A stretch of DNA of 28,411 nucleotides from JBBQTQ01 sp038213135. GTDB lineage: Bacteria > Actinomycetota > Thermoleophilia > Gaiellales > Gaiellaceae. Shown in pieces: positions 1 through 8,197 of the stretch (positions are counted from its first letter, which is position 1; each line of letters opens with the position of its first letter). The notes under the pieces are model-generated. The model was not told where the DNA came from. It saw only the letters and a program-made list of their open reading frames with translations, and did not search any database. The DNA is taken from assembly GCA_038213135.1 (NCBI GenBank), contig JBBQTQ010000031.1, positions 1 to 28,411 on the forward strand. Reading direction: 5' to 3'. Position numbers and translations under genes: made by a program.

Positions 1-134
1 ACCGCAACCGGGCGCTGCTGATCCGCTGGTCAAAGAAAGACGAGAACCACCTCGCCCTCCTCCAACTCGCCAGCGGCCTGATCGCCTTCAAAAAAGCCCA
101 TACCGCTCGACTCGCTCTCGCCCAACCGGGATAG
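1..134 (+). CDS. IS5-like transposase, C-terminal fragment (5' end outside window)
   Basis: The reading frame enters from the left edge (first full codon at 3) and stops with TAG at 132-134, leaving 43 visible residues. The tail has the Arg/Lys-rich helix followed by a segment of the type ENHLALLQLASGLIAF, which resembles the last helix of IS5-family DDE transposases. The catalytic residues lie outside the window, so the subgroup and whether the gene is intact cannot be judged. No terminal inverted repeat is recognisable in the 70 bases after the stop. Confidence 0.6.
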   Translation, partial: RNRALLIRWSKKDENHLALLQLASGLIAFKKAHTARLALAQPG

Positions 135-159
135 GCCCTAAAGGTTTTTCAGCCGAACG

Positions 160-178
160 AAGCCCGCGAAGCGGGCTT
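160..178. terminator. Perfect hairpin between convergent genes
   Basis: An 8-bp perfect stem (AAGCCCGC / GCGGGCTT) with a 3-nt loop lies between the transposase stop at 134 and the UbiA-family stop at 208, which converge here. It has only short T runs on either side. A bidirectional intrinsic terminator is the simplest reading; part of an IS end is the alternative. Confidence 0.5.
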
Positions 179-207
179 TAGGTGAGGCGCGGCCGTCTCC
201 GGATTGC

Positions 208-1101
208 TCAAGTCGTTGCCAAGATCACGGCCGAGGTGATCACCCAGGCGGCGATCGCCACCAGCAGCGGCCTGTCGCTGAGCAGCACGTTCTCCGGCTC
301 CTCGCCGACGTCGTCGCGCTGGAGGAGCAGCAGGTAGCGGAAGACGCCGAAGAGCACGAACGGAATCGTCACCATCATCGTTTTCGTGTCCCGCGCGGTG
401 AACGTGTAGAGCGAGTAGGCGATCACCGTCGAGGCGGCCACGACCGAGACGAGCTGGTCGACGAGCGCGAGCGAGTAACCCTCCAGCACCGGCCGGCCGG
501 GTGTCTGCTGCGCGCCCACGAGCACCAGCTCGCCCCGCCGCTTGCCGAGGCCGAGGAAGAGCGCGAGCAGCGCAGTGCAGAGCAGGAGCCAGGGCGAGAT
601 CGGCACGGCCACGGCTTGCGCGCCCGCCGCCGCACGGATCACGAACAGCCCGGAAATCGCCATCACGTCAATCAGCACCAGGTGCTTGAGCCCGGCCGAA
701 TAGCCAACCTGCAACCCGAGGAAGCCGGCCATGAAGAGGAGTGACCACGGGTCGAGCGCGCCCGCGACCGCCAGCGCGAACGCGGCGAGCCCGCCCGCGA
801 GCACGAGCGCACGGCCCGCGGCGAGCTCCCCCCGGGCGATCGGGCGATCGCGCTTGATCGGGTGCAGCCGGTCGGCCGGAGCGTCGCGCACGTCGTTGAG
901 GAGATAGGCCGCGCTCGAAGCGGCGCAGTACGCGACGAACGCGCCGATCGCCTCCGCCCAGCGGACGCCGTCGCCGATCTTGGCCGCGAAGACGAGTCCG
1001 GCGAAGAGCAGGAGGTTCTTCGACCACTGCCGCGGCCGCATCGCGACGAGCGCGGCCCGGGGAGCGCCCCGCGGGGCGACGGCTAGCTGGGCGACGGCCA
1101 C
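208..1101 (-). CDS. UbiA-family prenyltransferase, probable decaprenyl-phosphate phosphoribosyltransferase
   Basis: A 297-aa integral membrane protein of the UbiA superfamily. Residues 21-35 (MRPRQWSKNLLL) and the Asp-rich motif N69-D70-xx-D73-xxx-D77, followed by HPIKRDRPIA, match the branch that transfers phosphoribose from PRPP to polyprenyl phosphate (Rv3806c type, EC 2.4.2.45). The later segments GLFVIRAAAG and FLGLGKRRGEL also fit that branch better than menaquinone or heme prenyltransferases. In known cases the product is the precursor of decaprenyl-phosphoryl arabinose for cell-envelope arabinan. The GTG start (1099-1101) shares its first G with the TAG stop of the upstream histidine kinase, so translation is probably coupled. 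It is the last gene of a regulator-kinase-enzyme operon. Substrate assignment is by motif similarity only. Confidence 0.85.
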   Translation of the reverse strand: MAVAQLAVAPRGAPRAALVAMRPRQWSKNLLLFAGLVFAAKIGDGVRWAEAIGAFVAYCAASSAAYLLNDVRDAPADRLHPIKRDRPIARGELAAGRALVLAGGLAAFALAVAGALDPWSLLFMAGFLGLQVGYSAGLKHLVLIDVMAISGLFVIRAAAGAQAVAVPISPWLLLCTALLALFLGLGKRRGELVLVGAQQTPGRPVLEGYSLALVDQLVSVVAASTVIAYSLYTFTARDTKTMMVTIPFVLFGVFRYLLLLQRDDVGEEPENVLLSDRPLLVAIAAWVITSAVILATT

Positions 1102-2498
1102 TAGACGGACAGTGTCGCCGGCAGGACGAGCGCGAAGCGGCTGCCCTTGCCGGGCGTGCTCTGGAGTTCGATCCTCCCGCCGAGCGCCGATGCCAGCTCC
1201 TTCGCGATCGCCAGCCCGAGCCCCGTGCCGCCGCCGTCACGCGTGAAGAACGGCCGGAACACGCGCTCCTGCTCGTCGTCGCGAATCCCCGGCCCCGTGT
1301 CCTCGACCTTCACCGCCACCGTTCCGTTCTCGGCCTCGAGCGCGAGCTCGACCCGGCCGCCGTCAGGCGTCCAGCGGAACGCATTGGCGAGCAGGTTCGA
1401 GATGATCTGGAGCACCCGGTCGCCGTCGGTGAGGATCACGGGCCGCGCGCTCACGTCGCACTTGTAGTCGATCTCGCGCCGCCGCGCCTCCTCGCCGAAC
1501 GAGGCGTACGCCTGGTCGAGCACCCGCCCCATGTCGACCTCCTCGTGCAGGACCGTGAAGCGGCGCGCATCGAGCTTGGCGAGATCGAGCACGTCGCCGA
1601 CGAGCCGCTCGAGGCGCGCGGCCTCGGCAGCGACGACGCCCAGCGACTCCTGGCGCGCGTCCGGATCTTCCGCGAGGCCCTCGAGCATCGCCTGCACGTG
1701 GCCCCGGATCGCCGTCAGCGGCGTGCGCAGCTCGTGCGAGACGGTCATCAGGAAGTTGCGCTCCAGCTCCTCGGCCTCGCGGATCCGGACGGCCATCTCG
1801 TTGAAGCGCTCCGCGAGGTGGCCGATCTCGCCGCCGCCCGGCACCTCGGGCACGGCGACGTCGCGCAGCCCGGCCGCGATCTGGTCGGCCGCCTTCGAGA
1901 GGCCGAGCACAGGCCGGGTGATCCGCCGCGAGAGGTAAGCGGCCATCGCGCCGGCGACGAGCACGCCACCGAGCAGCGAGAAGCCGAGGAACTTCATCAG
2001 CGTCAGCCAGGCGTTTCGAAGCGCCGTCTGCGGCTTCGCGACGATCAGCGCGCCGAAGGTCGGACCATTCTTCTCGAAGCGAAGCGGCTGCGCGACGGCA
2101 AGCAGGCGGCGATGCTCGTGCGGCGGCGTGAACTCGAACGTCACCACCTTGCCCTGCCGCAGCTCGGGCCAGTGGATCACGTCCTTCGGCAGCGACGCGA
2201 GCCCCGAGGCCTGACCCGGGATGATCGGGAGGCCGACGTAGAAGAGCCGGTCGCCGGTCGCCTTCTCGAGCTGCGGCCCGATCAGGTTCGCACCGCTGCT
2301 GCCCGACTCGTTGGCCTGGATCGCCTGCTCGGCGTAGAGCTGCGTCAGCCCGGTCGCCTCCCGCCGCAGCTCCTTCAGCGACTGGTCGTGCGTGTAGTTC
2401 TGGAAGAGCCGCAGCGCGATCGCCGCAGACACGATCCCGGCCACCGCGATGCCGGCCACGAAGAGCGCCGGCAGGCGGAACCGGAGCGACCGAAACAT
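1101..2498 (-). CDS. Sensor histidine kinase with HAMP domain
   Basis: A 465-aa membrane sensor kinase. TM helices lie at about 9-30 and 168-188 and bracket an extracellular region of roughly 135 residues with no recognised ligand domain. HAMP follows at about 189-242, then HisKA with the phospho-acceptor H255 in FLMTVSHELRTPL, then HATPase_c with an N box (SNLLANAF) and G boxes (DTGPGI, GTGLGLAI). The architecture is the classical partner of OmpR-type regulators, and the regulator gene ends 4 nt upstream. The stop codon overlaps the start of the UbiA-family gene by one base. The phospho-relay to the neighbouring regulator is inferred from adjacency; the stimulus is unknown. Confidence 0.93.
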   Translation of the reverse strand: MFRSLRFRLPALFVAGIAVAGIVSAAIALRLFQNYTHDQSLKELRREATGLTQLYAEQAIQANESGSSGANLIGPQLEKATGDRLFYVGLPIIPGQASGLASLPKDVIHWPELRQGKVVTFEFTPPHEHRRLLAVAQPLRFEKNGPTFGALIVAKPQTALRNAWLTLMKFLGFSLLGGVLVAGAMAAYLSRRITRPVLGLSKAADQIAAGLRDVAVPEVPGGGEIGHLAERFNEMAVRIREAEELERNFLMTVSHELRTPLTAIRGHVQAMLEGLAEDPDARQESLGVVAAEAARLERLVGDVLDLAKLDARRFTVLHEEVDMGRVLDQAYASFGEEARRREIDYKCDVSARPVILTDGDRVLQIISNLLANAFRWTPDGGRVELALEAENGTVAVKVEDTGPGIRDDEQERVFRPFFTRDGGGTGLGLAIAKELASALGGRIELQSTPGKGSRFALVLPATLSV

Positions 2499-2502
2499 CC
2501 GC

Positions 2503-3207
2503 CTAGGCTGGTGCCTTGTCCCGCGCCGGGGAGACCTTGTAACCGACTCCCCACACGGTCACGATCGGCGACGCCTCGCCGAGCTTCCGCCGCAACTGGC
2601 GGACGTGGACGTCGACCGTGCGAGTGTCGCCCGCGAAGGTGTAGCCCCAGACGCGCTCGAGCAGCTGGTCGCGCGTCAGCACGAGCCCGCGGTGGTCGAG
2701 CAGCTCCCAGAGCAGGTCGAACTCCTTGGGAGCGAGCTGGATCTCCTCCTCGCCGACCCGCACCTCGCGGCGGCCGGCGTCGACGAGCAGGTCGCCGTGC
2801 CGGATCTGCTTGCTCTCGACCTTCCGCTCGGGAGCCGCACGGCGGAGGATCGACTTGACGCGGGCGACGAGCTCACGCGGGTTGAACGGCTTCGTCAGGT
2901 AGTCGTCTGCACCGACCTCGAGGCCGATGATCTTGTCGACGTCCTCGTCGCGCGCGGTCAGCATCAGGATCGGGACATCGGAACTCTTGCGGATCCGGCG
3001 GCAGACCTCGATGCCGTCGATGTCCGGCAGCATCAGGTCGAGGACGATCAGCGACGGAGTCTCGGCCGCGAAGTTGGCCAGCGCATCCCCGCCGGTCGCG
3101 GCCGTGCGCACCGAATAGCCCGCGTTCTTCAGGTACAGCGAGACGAACGAGGCGATCGACGCCTCGTCCTCGACCACCAGAACGTTCCCGCTTCCCGCTT
3201 GAGCCAC
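2503..3207 (-). CDS. OmpR/PhoB-family response regulator
   Basis: A 234-aa two-component regulator. The receiver domain (about 7-120) has the acidic pair in VVEDE, the phospho-acceptor D57 in LIVLDLMLPDIDG, and the conserved Thr and Lys in LTARDE and LTKPF. The C-terminal winged helix (about 135-230) has the recognition region DTRTVDVHVRQLRRKLGE. I chose the GTG at 3207 because the receiver fold begins a few residues later; the open frame upstream of it has no homology-like content. A -10-like CATCCT lies 7-12 nt before this GTG and no Shine-Dalgarno sequence is present, so a leaderless transcript is plausible. First gene of the regulator-kinase-UbiA operon. Confidence 0.93.
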   Translation of the reverse strand: MAQAGSGNVLVVEDEASIASFVSLYLKNAGYSVRTAATGGDALANFAAETPSLIVLDLMLPDIDGIEVCRRIRKSSDVPILMLTARDEDVDKIIGLEVGADDYLTKPFNPRELVARVKSILRRAAPERKVESKQIRHGDLLVDAGRREVRVGEEEIQLAPKEFDLLWELLDHRGLVLTRDQLLERVWGYTFAGDTRTVDVHVRQLRRKLGEASPIVTVWGVGYKVSPARDKAPA

Positions 3208-3232
3208 GGGATCAGGATGCCACAGAGGCCGG

Positions 3233-3748
3233 TTACCCCGACCCGAGCTTGAAGGTGAGCGCCTTGTCCGGCAGAGAGACGAAGTTCTTGGCGCAGAAGC
3301 TGGCGCTGTCCACCGAGTACGTGCCGGGGCTCGCGAACAACGAGCCATCGAGGCTCGCGGTGCCGGAACCGATCGCGCTCATGTCGACTCCGATCGCCGT
3401 CACTGTCACGCTAAACGAGCCGCCGCCCGTGAAGCGGAAACGCACGTCCGAGCCTACGTAGCGGATCTTGTTCTTGTTCAGCTGGACAACGTCCTCGGCG
3501 CCGAACACCTTCGGCACGCTCGTGTCCTTCGGTGCGAGATCCGTGATCTCGACGCGGCCCTGGTCGAAGCGGCCGAAGATGCCGCCCTTGCCCTGAACGG
3601 TGATCGTGCCCTGGCCCTGCTTGACGACGAGGCAGCCGTCGCTCGTGGCGACCGCCGGGTCTCCGGGCTTGTGCTGCTCGGCGGAGGCGCCAACCGGCGC
3701 TGCCGCGAGCAGCACAAGAAGAAACCCCAGGAAAACACGCTTCCGCAT
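3233..3748 (-). CDS. Secreted protein of unknown function
   Basis: 171 aa with a clear Sec signal peptide: MRKR, then a hydrophobic stretch, with likely cleavage after the alanines of GASAEQ. The mature part is rich in beta-strand pattern, Gly, Val and Thr, and has two Cys (in DGCLVV and SFCAKN) that could form a disulfide. I recognise no enzymatic motif. The ATG at 3746-3748 is the only sensible start. It stands alone between the patatin operon and the two-component operon, all on the minus strand, with 25 nt before the regulator start. It could be a cell-envelope or extracellular structural protein. Confidence 0.75.
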   Translation of the reverse strand: MRKRVFLGFLLVLLAAAPVGASAEQHKPGDPAVATSDGCLVVKQGQGTITVQGKGGIFGRFDQGRVEITDLAPKDTSVPKVFGAEDVVQLNKNKIRYVGSDVRFRFTGGGSFSVTVTAIGVDMSAIGSGTASLDGSLFASPGTYSVDSASFCAKNFVSLPDKALTFKLGSG

Positions 3749-3817
3749 CGGTTCTCACGGTAGCTCTTCCCGAATGGGAGCGGAATAAGGCCGCTGTAAA
3801 GAAACTGTTTGGGCGGT

Positions 3818-4954
3818 TCAGCCGCTGGAATCCGCGCTGAGCTTGGAATCCGTGAGCAGATAGCCGGTATCGATCAGCTGCTGCTTGGCGGCAAGTGTCC
3901 ACTCGCGCGGGTTCCTGAACCCGGGGTCGAGGCTGATGTCGTCGGCGACCCCCGCCGCGACGGTGATCCGGGGAACGAGCCTGTCGTGCGCGAACGGGAA
4001 GCTCGCCGACTTGAAGCGCGCCTCGATCCGCTCGGCGAGCTCGGGCTCGTCCGCTGCGAGCCTGCGCACGTCCTCGCGCAGCGAGGCCAGCTCGCGGACG
4101 GACTCCTCCCGCCACTGGGCGACGAGCTCCTCGACGTGCGTGTTCCGGATCATCGTCACCCGCGAGAGCCGGGAGAAGATGTCGACGATGTGGGCCGGCT
4201 GGCCGCGAGCCTCCCGCTCCTCCGCCTCCTCGAGCTCTCGGATCAGCGCTTTCACGGGCGGTACGCGTGAGTAGCGGCGCAGCCGCCGCGCCAGGTCGCG
4301 CAGCGCGCCGAGCCCCATGATCGGATAGCGGCCCTCGTAGCGGAACGCGACGATCTCCTGCACCTCGGGGCGCGCGTACGCGTAGCCGAGCGGGAAGTTG
4401 CGCACCCAGCCACCGTCGGTCGCGACCCGGTCGCCGACGACGAGGGGCAGCACGAGCGAGCTGATCGCGGCAGAGGCGAGCACGGCCTCGGCCATCGTCT
4501 GGGGCGGCGTCTCGTGCGAGGAATACGCACGCTCGAAGAGCCGCCCCTGCTCGGTCTCCTCCTCGTCCTGCCATTGGGTGACGTCGGTGACGATCACGAT
4601 CAGCTCGACCTCAGCCGCGGCGAGACGCTTCGCCAGCTGAAGCGGGTCCTCGAGACGCTCCCTGATCGTCCGCGGCAGGACGTAGTCATGCGTCCCGGTC
4701 AGCGGCAAACGCCAGAGCCGGTTCGCGCGGAAGGTGTCCTGCGGCTGCAGGCCGAGCACGAACTCCTCGAGCCGGTCCAGCTCGTCGAGCGCGGCCATGC
4801 AGCCGTTCACGGCGCCGGCAGAGCTGCCGAAGATCCAGCCGATCCGTGGCCAGAGCGGGCTCTCGCGAAGGCGCTTCAGGAAGCCGATCTCGAGCAGCAG
4901 ACCGTTCATGCCCCCGCCCGAGAGGACGACGGCGACGTCACGCTGCTGGCTCAT
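3818..4954 (-). CDS. Patatin-like phospholipase
   Basis: A 378-aa protein with the Ser-Asp dyad of patatin lipases. It has the oxyanion-hole loop SGGGMNG (12-18), the nucleophile elbow G43-S-S45-A-G47, and the dyad Asp D180 in ATDGGWVRNFP. Such enzymes hydrolyse acyl chains from phospholipids or other lipids. No signal peptide is seen, so it is probably cytosolic or peripheral on the inner face of the membrane. I prefer the ATG at 4952-4954: the catalytic fold starts right after it, and it sits one base after the TGA of the upstream gene (TGAGATG), a coupling arrangement. A longer reading to 5005 would only add a low-complexity tail inside the neighbour. Last gene of a four-gene operon. Confidence 0.9.
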   Translation of the reverse strand: MSQQRDVAVVLSGGGMNGLLLEIGFLKRLRESPLWPRIGWIFGSSAGAVNGCMAALDELDRLEEFVLGLQPQDTFRANRLWRLPLTGTHDYVLPRTIRERLEDPLQLAKRLAAAEVELIVIVTDVTQWQDEEETEQGRLFERAYSSHETPPQTMAEAVLASAAISSLVLPLVVGDRVATDGGWVRNFPLGYAYARPEVQEIVAFRYEGRYPIMGLGALRDLARRLRRYSRVPPVKALIRELEEAEEREARGQPAHIVDIFSRLSRVTMIRNTHVEELVAQWREESVRELASLREDVRRLAADEPELAERIEARFKSASFPFAHDRLVPRITVAAGVADDISLDPGFRNPREWTLAAKQQLIDTGYLLTDSKLSADSSG

Positions 4955-4955
4955 C

Positions 4956-6140
4956 TCAGCGGGACGGGCCGCTGAGGGCGTCGAGCGTGTAGATGCCCTC
5001 CGCATTCCAGAGCAAGAACCCGCCCGCGTGCTGGCGCCGGGCGGCGGCGATCTGGTCGGTCACCTCGATCAGGCCGTAGGTCTTGCCGAGCGAAAAGTCC
5101 TGCAGCCACGGGACGAGGTGCGTCTTGCGGCCGCGCAACTTACGACGGAAGTCGTAGAGCGAATGCGCCACGATTCGGCCGGGATAGGCGTTGGGATCCT
5201 GGATGTTGTACTCGCCCGGCCCGTAGTGGGACGGATAGGCCATCGGGCTGATGTCGTCGACGTACTTCGAGATCAGCCGCGGTGCCTGGCCGATCCCGAG
5301 GTCGTGCGTCGCCGCGAGCCCGAAGACGTCGACCCCGACGCGCACGCCGAGCGGGTGCAGCTGTGAGCGCGCGTAACGGAGGAAGCGCGCGATCGTCTGC
5401 GCCTTCAGCTCCGGGCGCCTGTAGCGGTAGACGATCTTCGAGATGTCGCCGTCGCTCGGGAAGCGCGTGTAGTCGAACTGGATCTCGTCGAAGCCCGCCC
5501 CGGCGGCTGACTTGGCGATCCCGACGACGTAGCTCCAGACGCGCGGGTCGTACTCGTTCGCCCAACCGAGTCCCGAGTTGTTCTTCCAGGTCGAGCCGTC
5601 GGGGTTCTGGAGCGCCATGTCCGGCCGTGCCGTGGTCAGCGTCGGATCCTCGAAGACGACGACGCGGCCGATCAGGTACATGCCGCGTGCGTGCACCTTC
5701 TCGACGGCGGTGTGCACGTCGTAGTAGGGCCGCGCCGCGCCGACCTTGGCGGCGAGCGGCGGCAGGTCCGAGGAGACGAAGCCGACCTTGCCGTTCTCGT
5801 CCTTCACGTCGAGCTCGATCGTGTTCAGCCCGTAGGCGGAGAGCGCGAGGTACTGGTCGAGCTTGCCGGGCAGCGAGGCGAGCGCCATCGTCACGTGGAC
5901 TCCGCGTACCTCCGTCGGAACCGCACGCGTGACCCGGCCGTGGCGGTGGCGGGTCTGCGCCGGCTTGGACGCAGTCGTAGGGCTGCCGTGCCCGATGAAG
6001 GTCGTGCCGAGGCCGAACGCGGCGCCGACGAGCAGCAGCACGGTGATCGCGAGCGCCCGGCGTCGCCGTCGCTTGATCAGGGCCTGCCGGCGTCGCTGGC
6101 GAAACCGGTCGCTCGGGTCCAGCTGTTCGTGGACGAACAT
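4956..6140 (-). CDS. Membrane-anchored putative glycoside hydrolase (DUF4015 / GH13-like TIM barrel)
   Basis: A 394-aa protein. The N-terminus is basic with one TM helix (about 29-50), so the enzyme domain is probably extracytoplasmic and tethered. The remainder follows the DUF4015 'putative glycosyl hydrolase' pattern: GLNTIELDVKDENG, HARGMYLIGRVVVFEDP, FDEIQFDYTRFPSDG, VGVDVFGLA, DDISPMAYPSHY and GGFLLWNAEGIY, spaced like strands of a TIM barrel. The acidic residues in ELDVKDE and FDYTRFPSDG are the likely catalytic or substrate residues. The substrate is unknown; cell-wall or exopolysaccharide sugars are plausible. Second last in the operon, one base before the patatin start and 33 nt after the enolase-like gene. 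Confidence 0.85.
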   Translation of the reverse strand: MFVHEQLDPSDRFRQRRRQALIKRRRRRALAITVLLLVGAAFGLGTTFIGHGSPTTASKPAQTRHRHGRVTRAVPTEVRGVHVTMALASLPGKLDQYLALSAYGLNTIELDVKDENGKVGFVSSDLPPLAAKVGAARPYYDVHTAVEKVHARGMYLIGRVVVFEDPTLTTARPDMALQNPDGSTWKNNSGLGWANEYDPRVWSYVVGIAKSAAGAGFDEIQFDYTRFPSDGDISKIVYRYRRPELKAQTIARFLRYARSQLHPLGVRVGVDVFGLAATHDLGIGQAPRLISKYVDDISPMAYPSHYGPGEYNIQDPNAYPGRIVAHSLYDFRRKLRGRKTHLVPWLQDFSLGKTYGLIEVTDQIAAARRQHAGGFLLWNAEGIYTLDALSGPSR

Positions 6141-6173
6141 TCGACTGCTAGGGAAGGTACGCCGCGAAAGTGC

Positions 6174-7199
6174 TCATCGCAACTCGCCGAACCGGAAACC
6201 GGTCGCGGAGGGCTCCGCCGGGAGCGGGCTGGTCGCGAGTCCGGGGCCGGGTACGGGGTCGTTGTAGGCGCTCGGCGCGACGTCGTTCGGAGCGTCCGGG
6301 TGGAAGAGCGATGCGAGGTACTGGATCTGACCGCGCCCCGGCCCGAGCTCGAACTGTCCGCCTCCGTAGATGCCTATGCTGCCCGCCTCGCAGTAGTCGT
6401 AAGCATCGAGCAGCGACCGGGCGCTGCCGAAGCGCGACGGCTTGAAGTTCAGCATCCGGGGCGGGAACGGGAGCGCCTCGATATCGGCGACCGAGTGGAT
6501 CGGCGCGTCCCAGGTGATCCGATCCCGGTGCGGCTCGAGGGCCGCGTCGGCGGCCGGCTCGGTCAGGTCCGGATCCTCGATCCACGCTTCGGGGAAGCCC
6601 TCGGCGACGAGCCGGTAGAGGCGCGCGTCCGGGCGCTGGTCGACGATCGTGCCCTTGTAGACGCCCTTGAGGTCGACCACCTCGACAGCCTGAAGCGCTG
6701 CCAGCTCGCCGACGAGCCGTTCGCTCCAAGCGCTTGTCGGGTCGAGCTTGAAGTGCGTTCCCGGATAGTGCGCGAGCAGGTTGTTGATCCGGTCGAGCGA
6801 GGGTGGGTCGGGCAGCCGGAGCGAGACGACGAAGCGAACCGGGCGAGCCTCGCGACCGAACGCTTCGGCGAGCGAGCGGCCCGCCTGCCTCAACGCGAGA
6901 TCGAGCGCCGCGCTCTCGAAGGCCCAGCGGCGATGGCTTTCGACGTCCCGGAGCAGCGCCGAGAACGAATCGAGCGTGTGTGAGCCGGCGAGCTCGCGTC
7001 CCGGGCCGCTCTCCTGGAACCGGCGCTGCGGGTCGCCGTCGTAGGTCGTGTCCTCGCCGACGCCCTCCTCGCCGCCGCCGCGCAGGCGGACGACCGTCGT
7101 GTGGCGCGTGAACGCGCTGGAGACGTCGCGGACGAGCGGCTCGAGCTCACAGCTCTCGACCTCGAGCCTCAGTCCGGCCAGGCGGTCGTAGGTGCTCAT
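6174..7199 (-). CDS. Enolase-superfamily enzyme (muconate-lactonizing / OSBS-like)
   Basis: 341 aa. The N-terminal capping domain is followed by a TIM barrel with the superfamily residues in order: K151 (HFKLDP), metal ligands D176 (VVDLKG), E208 (WIEDP) and D231 (TWDAP), and the second Lys K253 (LNFKPSRFGS). GIYGGGQFELGPGRGQ near the end is the usual closing strand. The family abstracts a proton alpha to a carboxylate. The barrel Lys sits in a single-Lys motif rather than a textbook KxK, so the exact reaction (lactonisation, dehydration, epimerisation or OSBS-like) cannot be assigned. The ATG at 7197-7199 overlaps the TGA of the upstream exchanger in ATGA, indicating translational coupling. 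Confidence 0.85.
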   Translation of the reverse strand: MSTYDRLAGLRLEVESCELEPLVRDVSSAFTRHTTVVRLRGGGEEGVGEDTTYDGDPQRRFQESGPGRELAGSHTLDSFSALLRDVESHRRWAFESAALDLALRQAGRSLAEAFGREARPVRFVVSLRLPDPPSLDRINNLLAHYPGTHFKLDPTSAWSERLVGELAALQAVEVVDLKGVYKGTIVDQRPDARLYRLVAEGFPEAWIEDPDLTEPAADAALEPHRDRITWDAPIHSVADIEALPFPPRMLNFKPSRFGSARSLLDAYDYCEAGSIGIYGGGQFELGPGRGQIQYLASLFHPDAPNDVAPSAYNDPVPGPGLATSPLPAEPSATGFRFGELR

Positions 7200-8170
7200 C
7201 GCGAGGCGATCACTCCGGCAAAGACGCCGTAGAGAAGCAGGAGCGCGACGCCGTCGCTGCGCCTCAGGCCTCGACGCGCATAGACGACGACGACCGCGAG
7301 CAGCGTGAGAGCCACGAGCCACCACGCCGAGAAGACCGCCGCTCCCGAGGCGGCGCCGAGCGTCACTACGAGGCCGGGGATCGCGATGCCGGCGAGTACG
7401 TTCAGGCTGTTGCTGTTCAGCGTCTCGCTGATCACGGCCGCCCCTCGCCCGTGGAGCGCGAGGCGGACGGCGGTGATCACGTTCGGCAGGCTCGTCAGCA
7501 CCGCGAGCACGAGCGTGCCGACGATCAGGTCGGAAATCCCCCAGCGCCGGCCGAGCGAGGTCGCCGCGTGCACCATCCCGATGCTCGCCAGGACGATTGC
7601 GACGAGCGAGGCGCCGACCGTGAACCAGTCTCCGAGCGTCGCCGGACGCTGCTGCCCACCGGTCTCCAGATCCTCCACCTCCTCGCGCACCGCGACCGCG
7701 AGCGCGGGCGCGACCCGCTGGATGCGCGCCGGACTGATCGAGAGGAGGTACACGTAGGGCATCAGGATCGCAGCCAGCAGGAGCGTCGCGACGAGCGCGC
7801 CGATCGCGCCCAGCACGAGCGGGGTCGCGACGGCCAAGACGAGCAGCGCGACCCCGCCGTTGAAGAGCAAGCCGTGCCGATGAACCCGAACCTGCCCAGC
7901 GACGATCGCGCTGAGCCCGAGCAGAGCGGCGAGGTTGAACACGTTGGACCCGATCACGACGCCAACGCCGAGCTTCGCATGGCTCGCCAAGAGCGCCGCC
8001 ACCGCCGTCGAGACCTCTGGCGCGTCGGCACCGAGCGCCGTCAGGATCCCGTGCAGGCCCTCCGAGAGTCGCAGGCGATCGCTGACGCGGTCGAGCTGAC
8101 GCCCGAAAACGAGGCTGGCCACGATGCTGACCGCCAGACATCCGCAGAAGAGGAGGACTTGCAAGGCCAT
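7196..8170 (-). CDS. CaCA-family cation exchanger with atypical alpha-2 repeat
   Basis: 324 aa, about 10 hydrophobic helices, with the two inverted alpha repeats of calcium/cation antiporters. Alpha-1 is canonical (ALGADAPEVSTAV near 45-57, GSNVFNL at 74-80), including the Glu that binds cation. Alpha-2 reads TSLPNVITAV and NSNSLNVL: the usual Glu after TSLP and the Asp of the GSN-x-x-D motif are both Asn. A long acidic cytosolic loop (AVREEVEDLETGG) separates the halves. The family exchanges Ca2+ for Na+ or H+; with two acidic ligands missing, the ion or stoichiometry may differ. First gene of the four-gene operon. A -10-like TAGGGT lies 10-15 nt before the ATG. Confidence 0.88.
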   Translation of the reverse strand: MALQVLLFCGCLAVSIVASLVFGRQLDRVSDRLRLSEGLHGILTALGADAPEVSTAVAALLASHAKLGVGVVIGSNVFNLAALLGLSAIVAGQVRVHRHGLLFNGGVALLVLAVATPLVLGAIGALVATLLLAAILMPYVYLLSISPARIQRVAPALAVAVREEVEDLETGGQQRPATLGDWFTVGASLVAIVLASIGMVHAATSLGRRWGISDLIVGTLVLAVLTSLPNVITAVRLALHGRGAAVISETLNSNSLNVLAGIAIPGLVVTLGAASGAAVFSAWWLVALTLLAVVVVYARRGLRRSDGVALLLLYGVFAGVIASR

Positions 8171-8197
8171 GCGGTTTCGACCCTAGTAGGTGAGGTG

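Noticed and set aside
1545..2858. 437-codon plus-strand open frame
   Set aside because: Shadow of the histidine kinase and response regulator on the other strand, with Arg/Pro/Ala-rich composition typical of GC-rich antisense frames.
6803..7111. Plus-strand open frames over the enolase-type gene
   Set aside because: Antisense to a gene with all family catalytic residues; no homology-like content.
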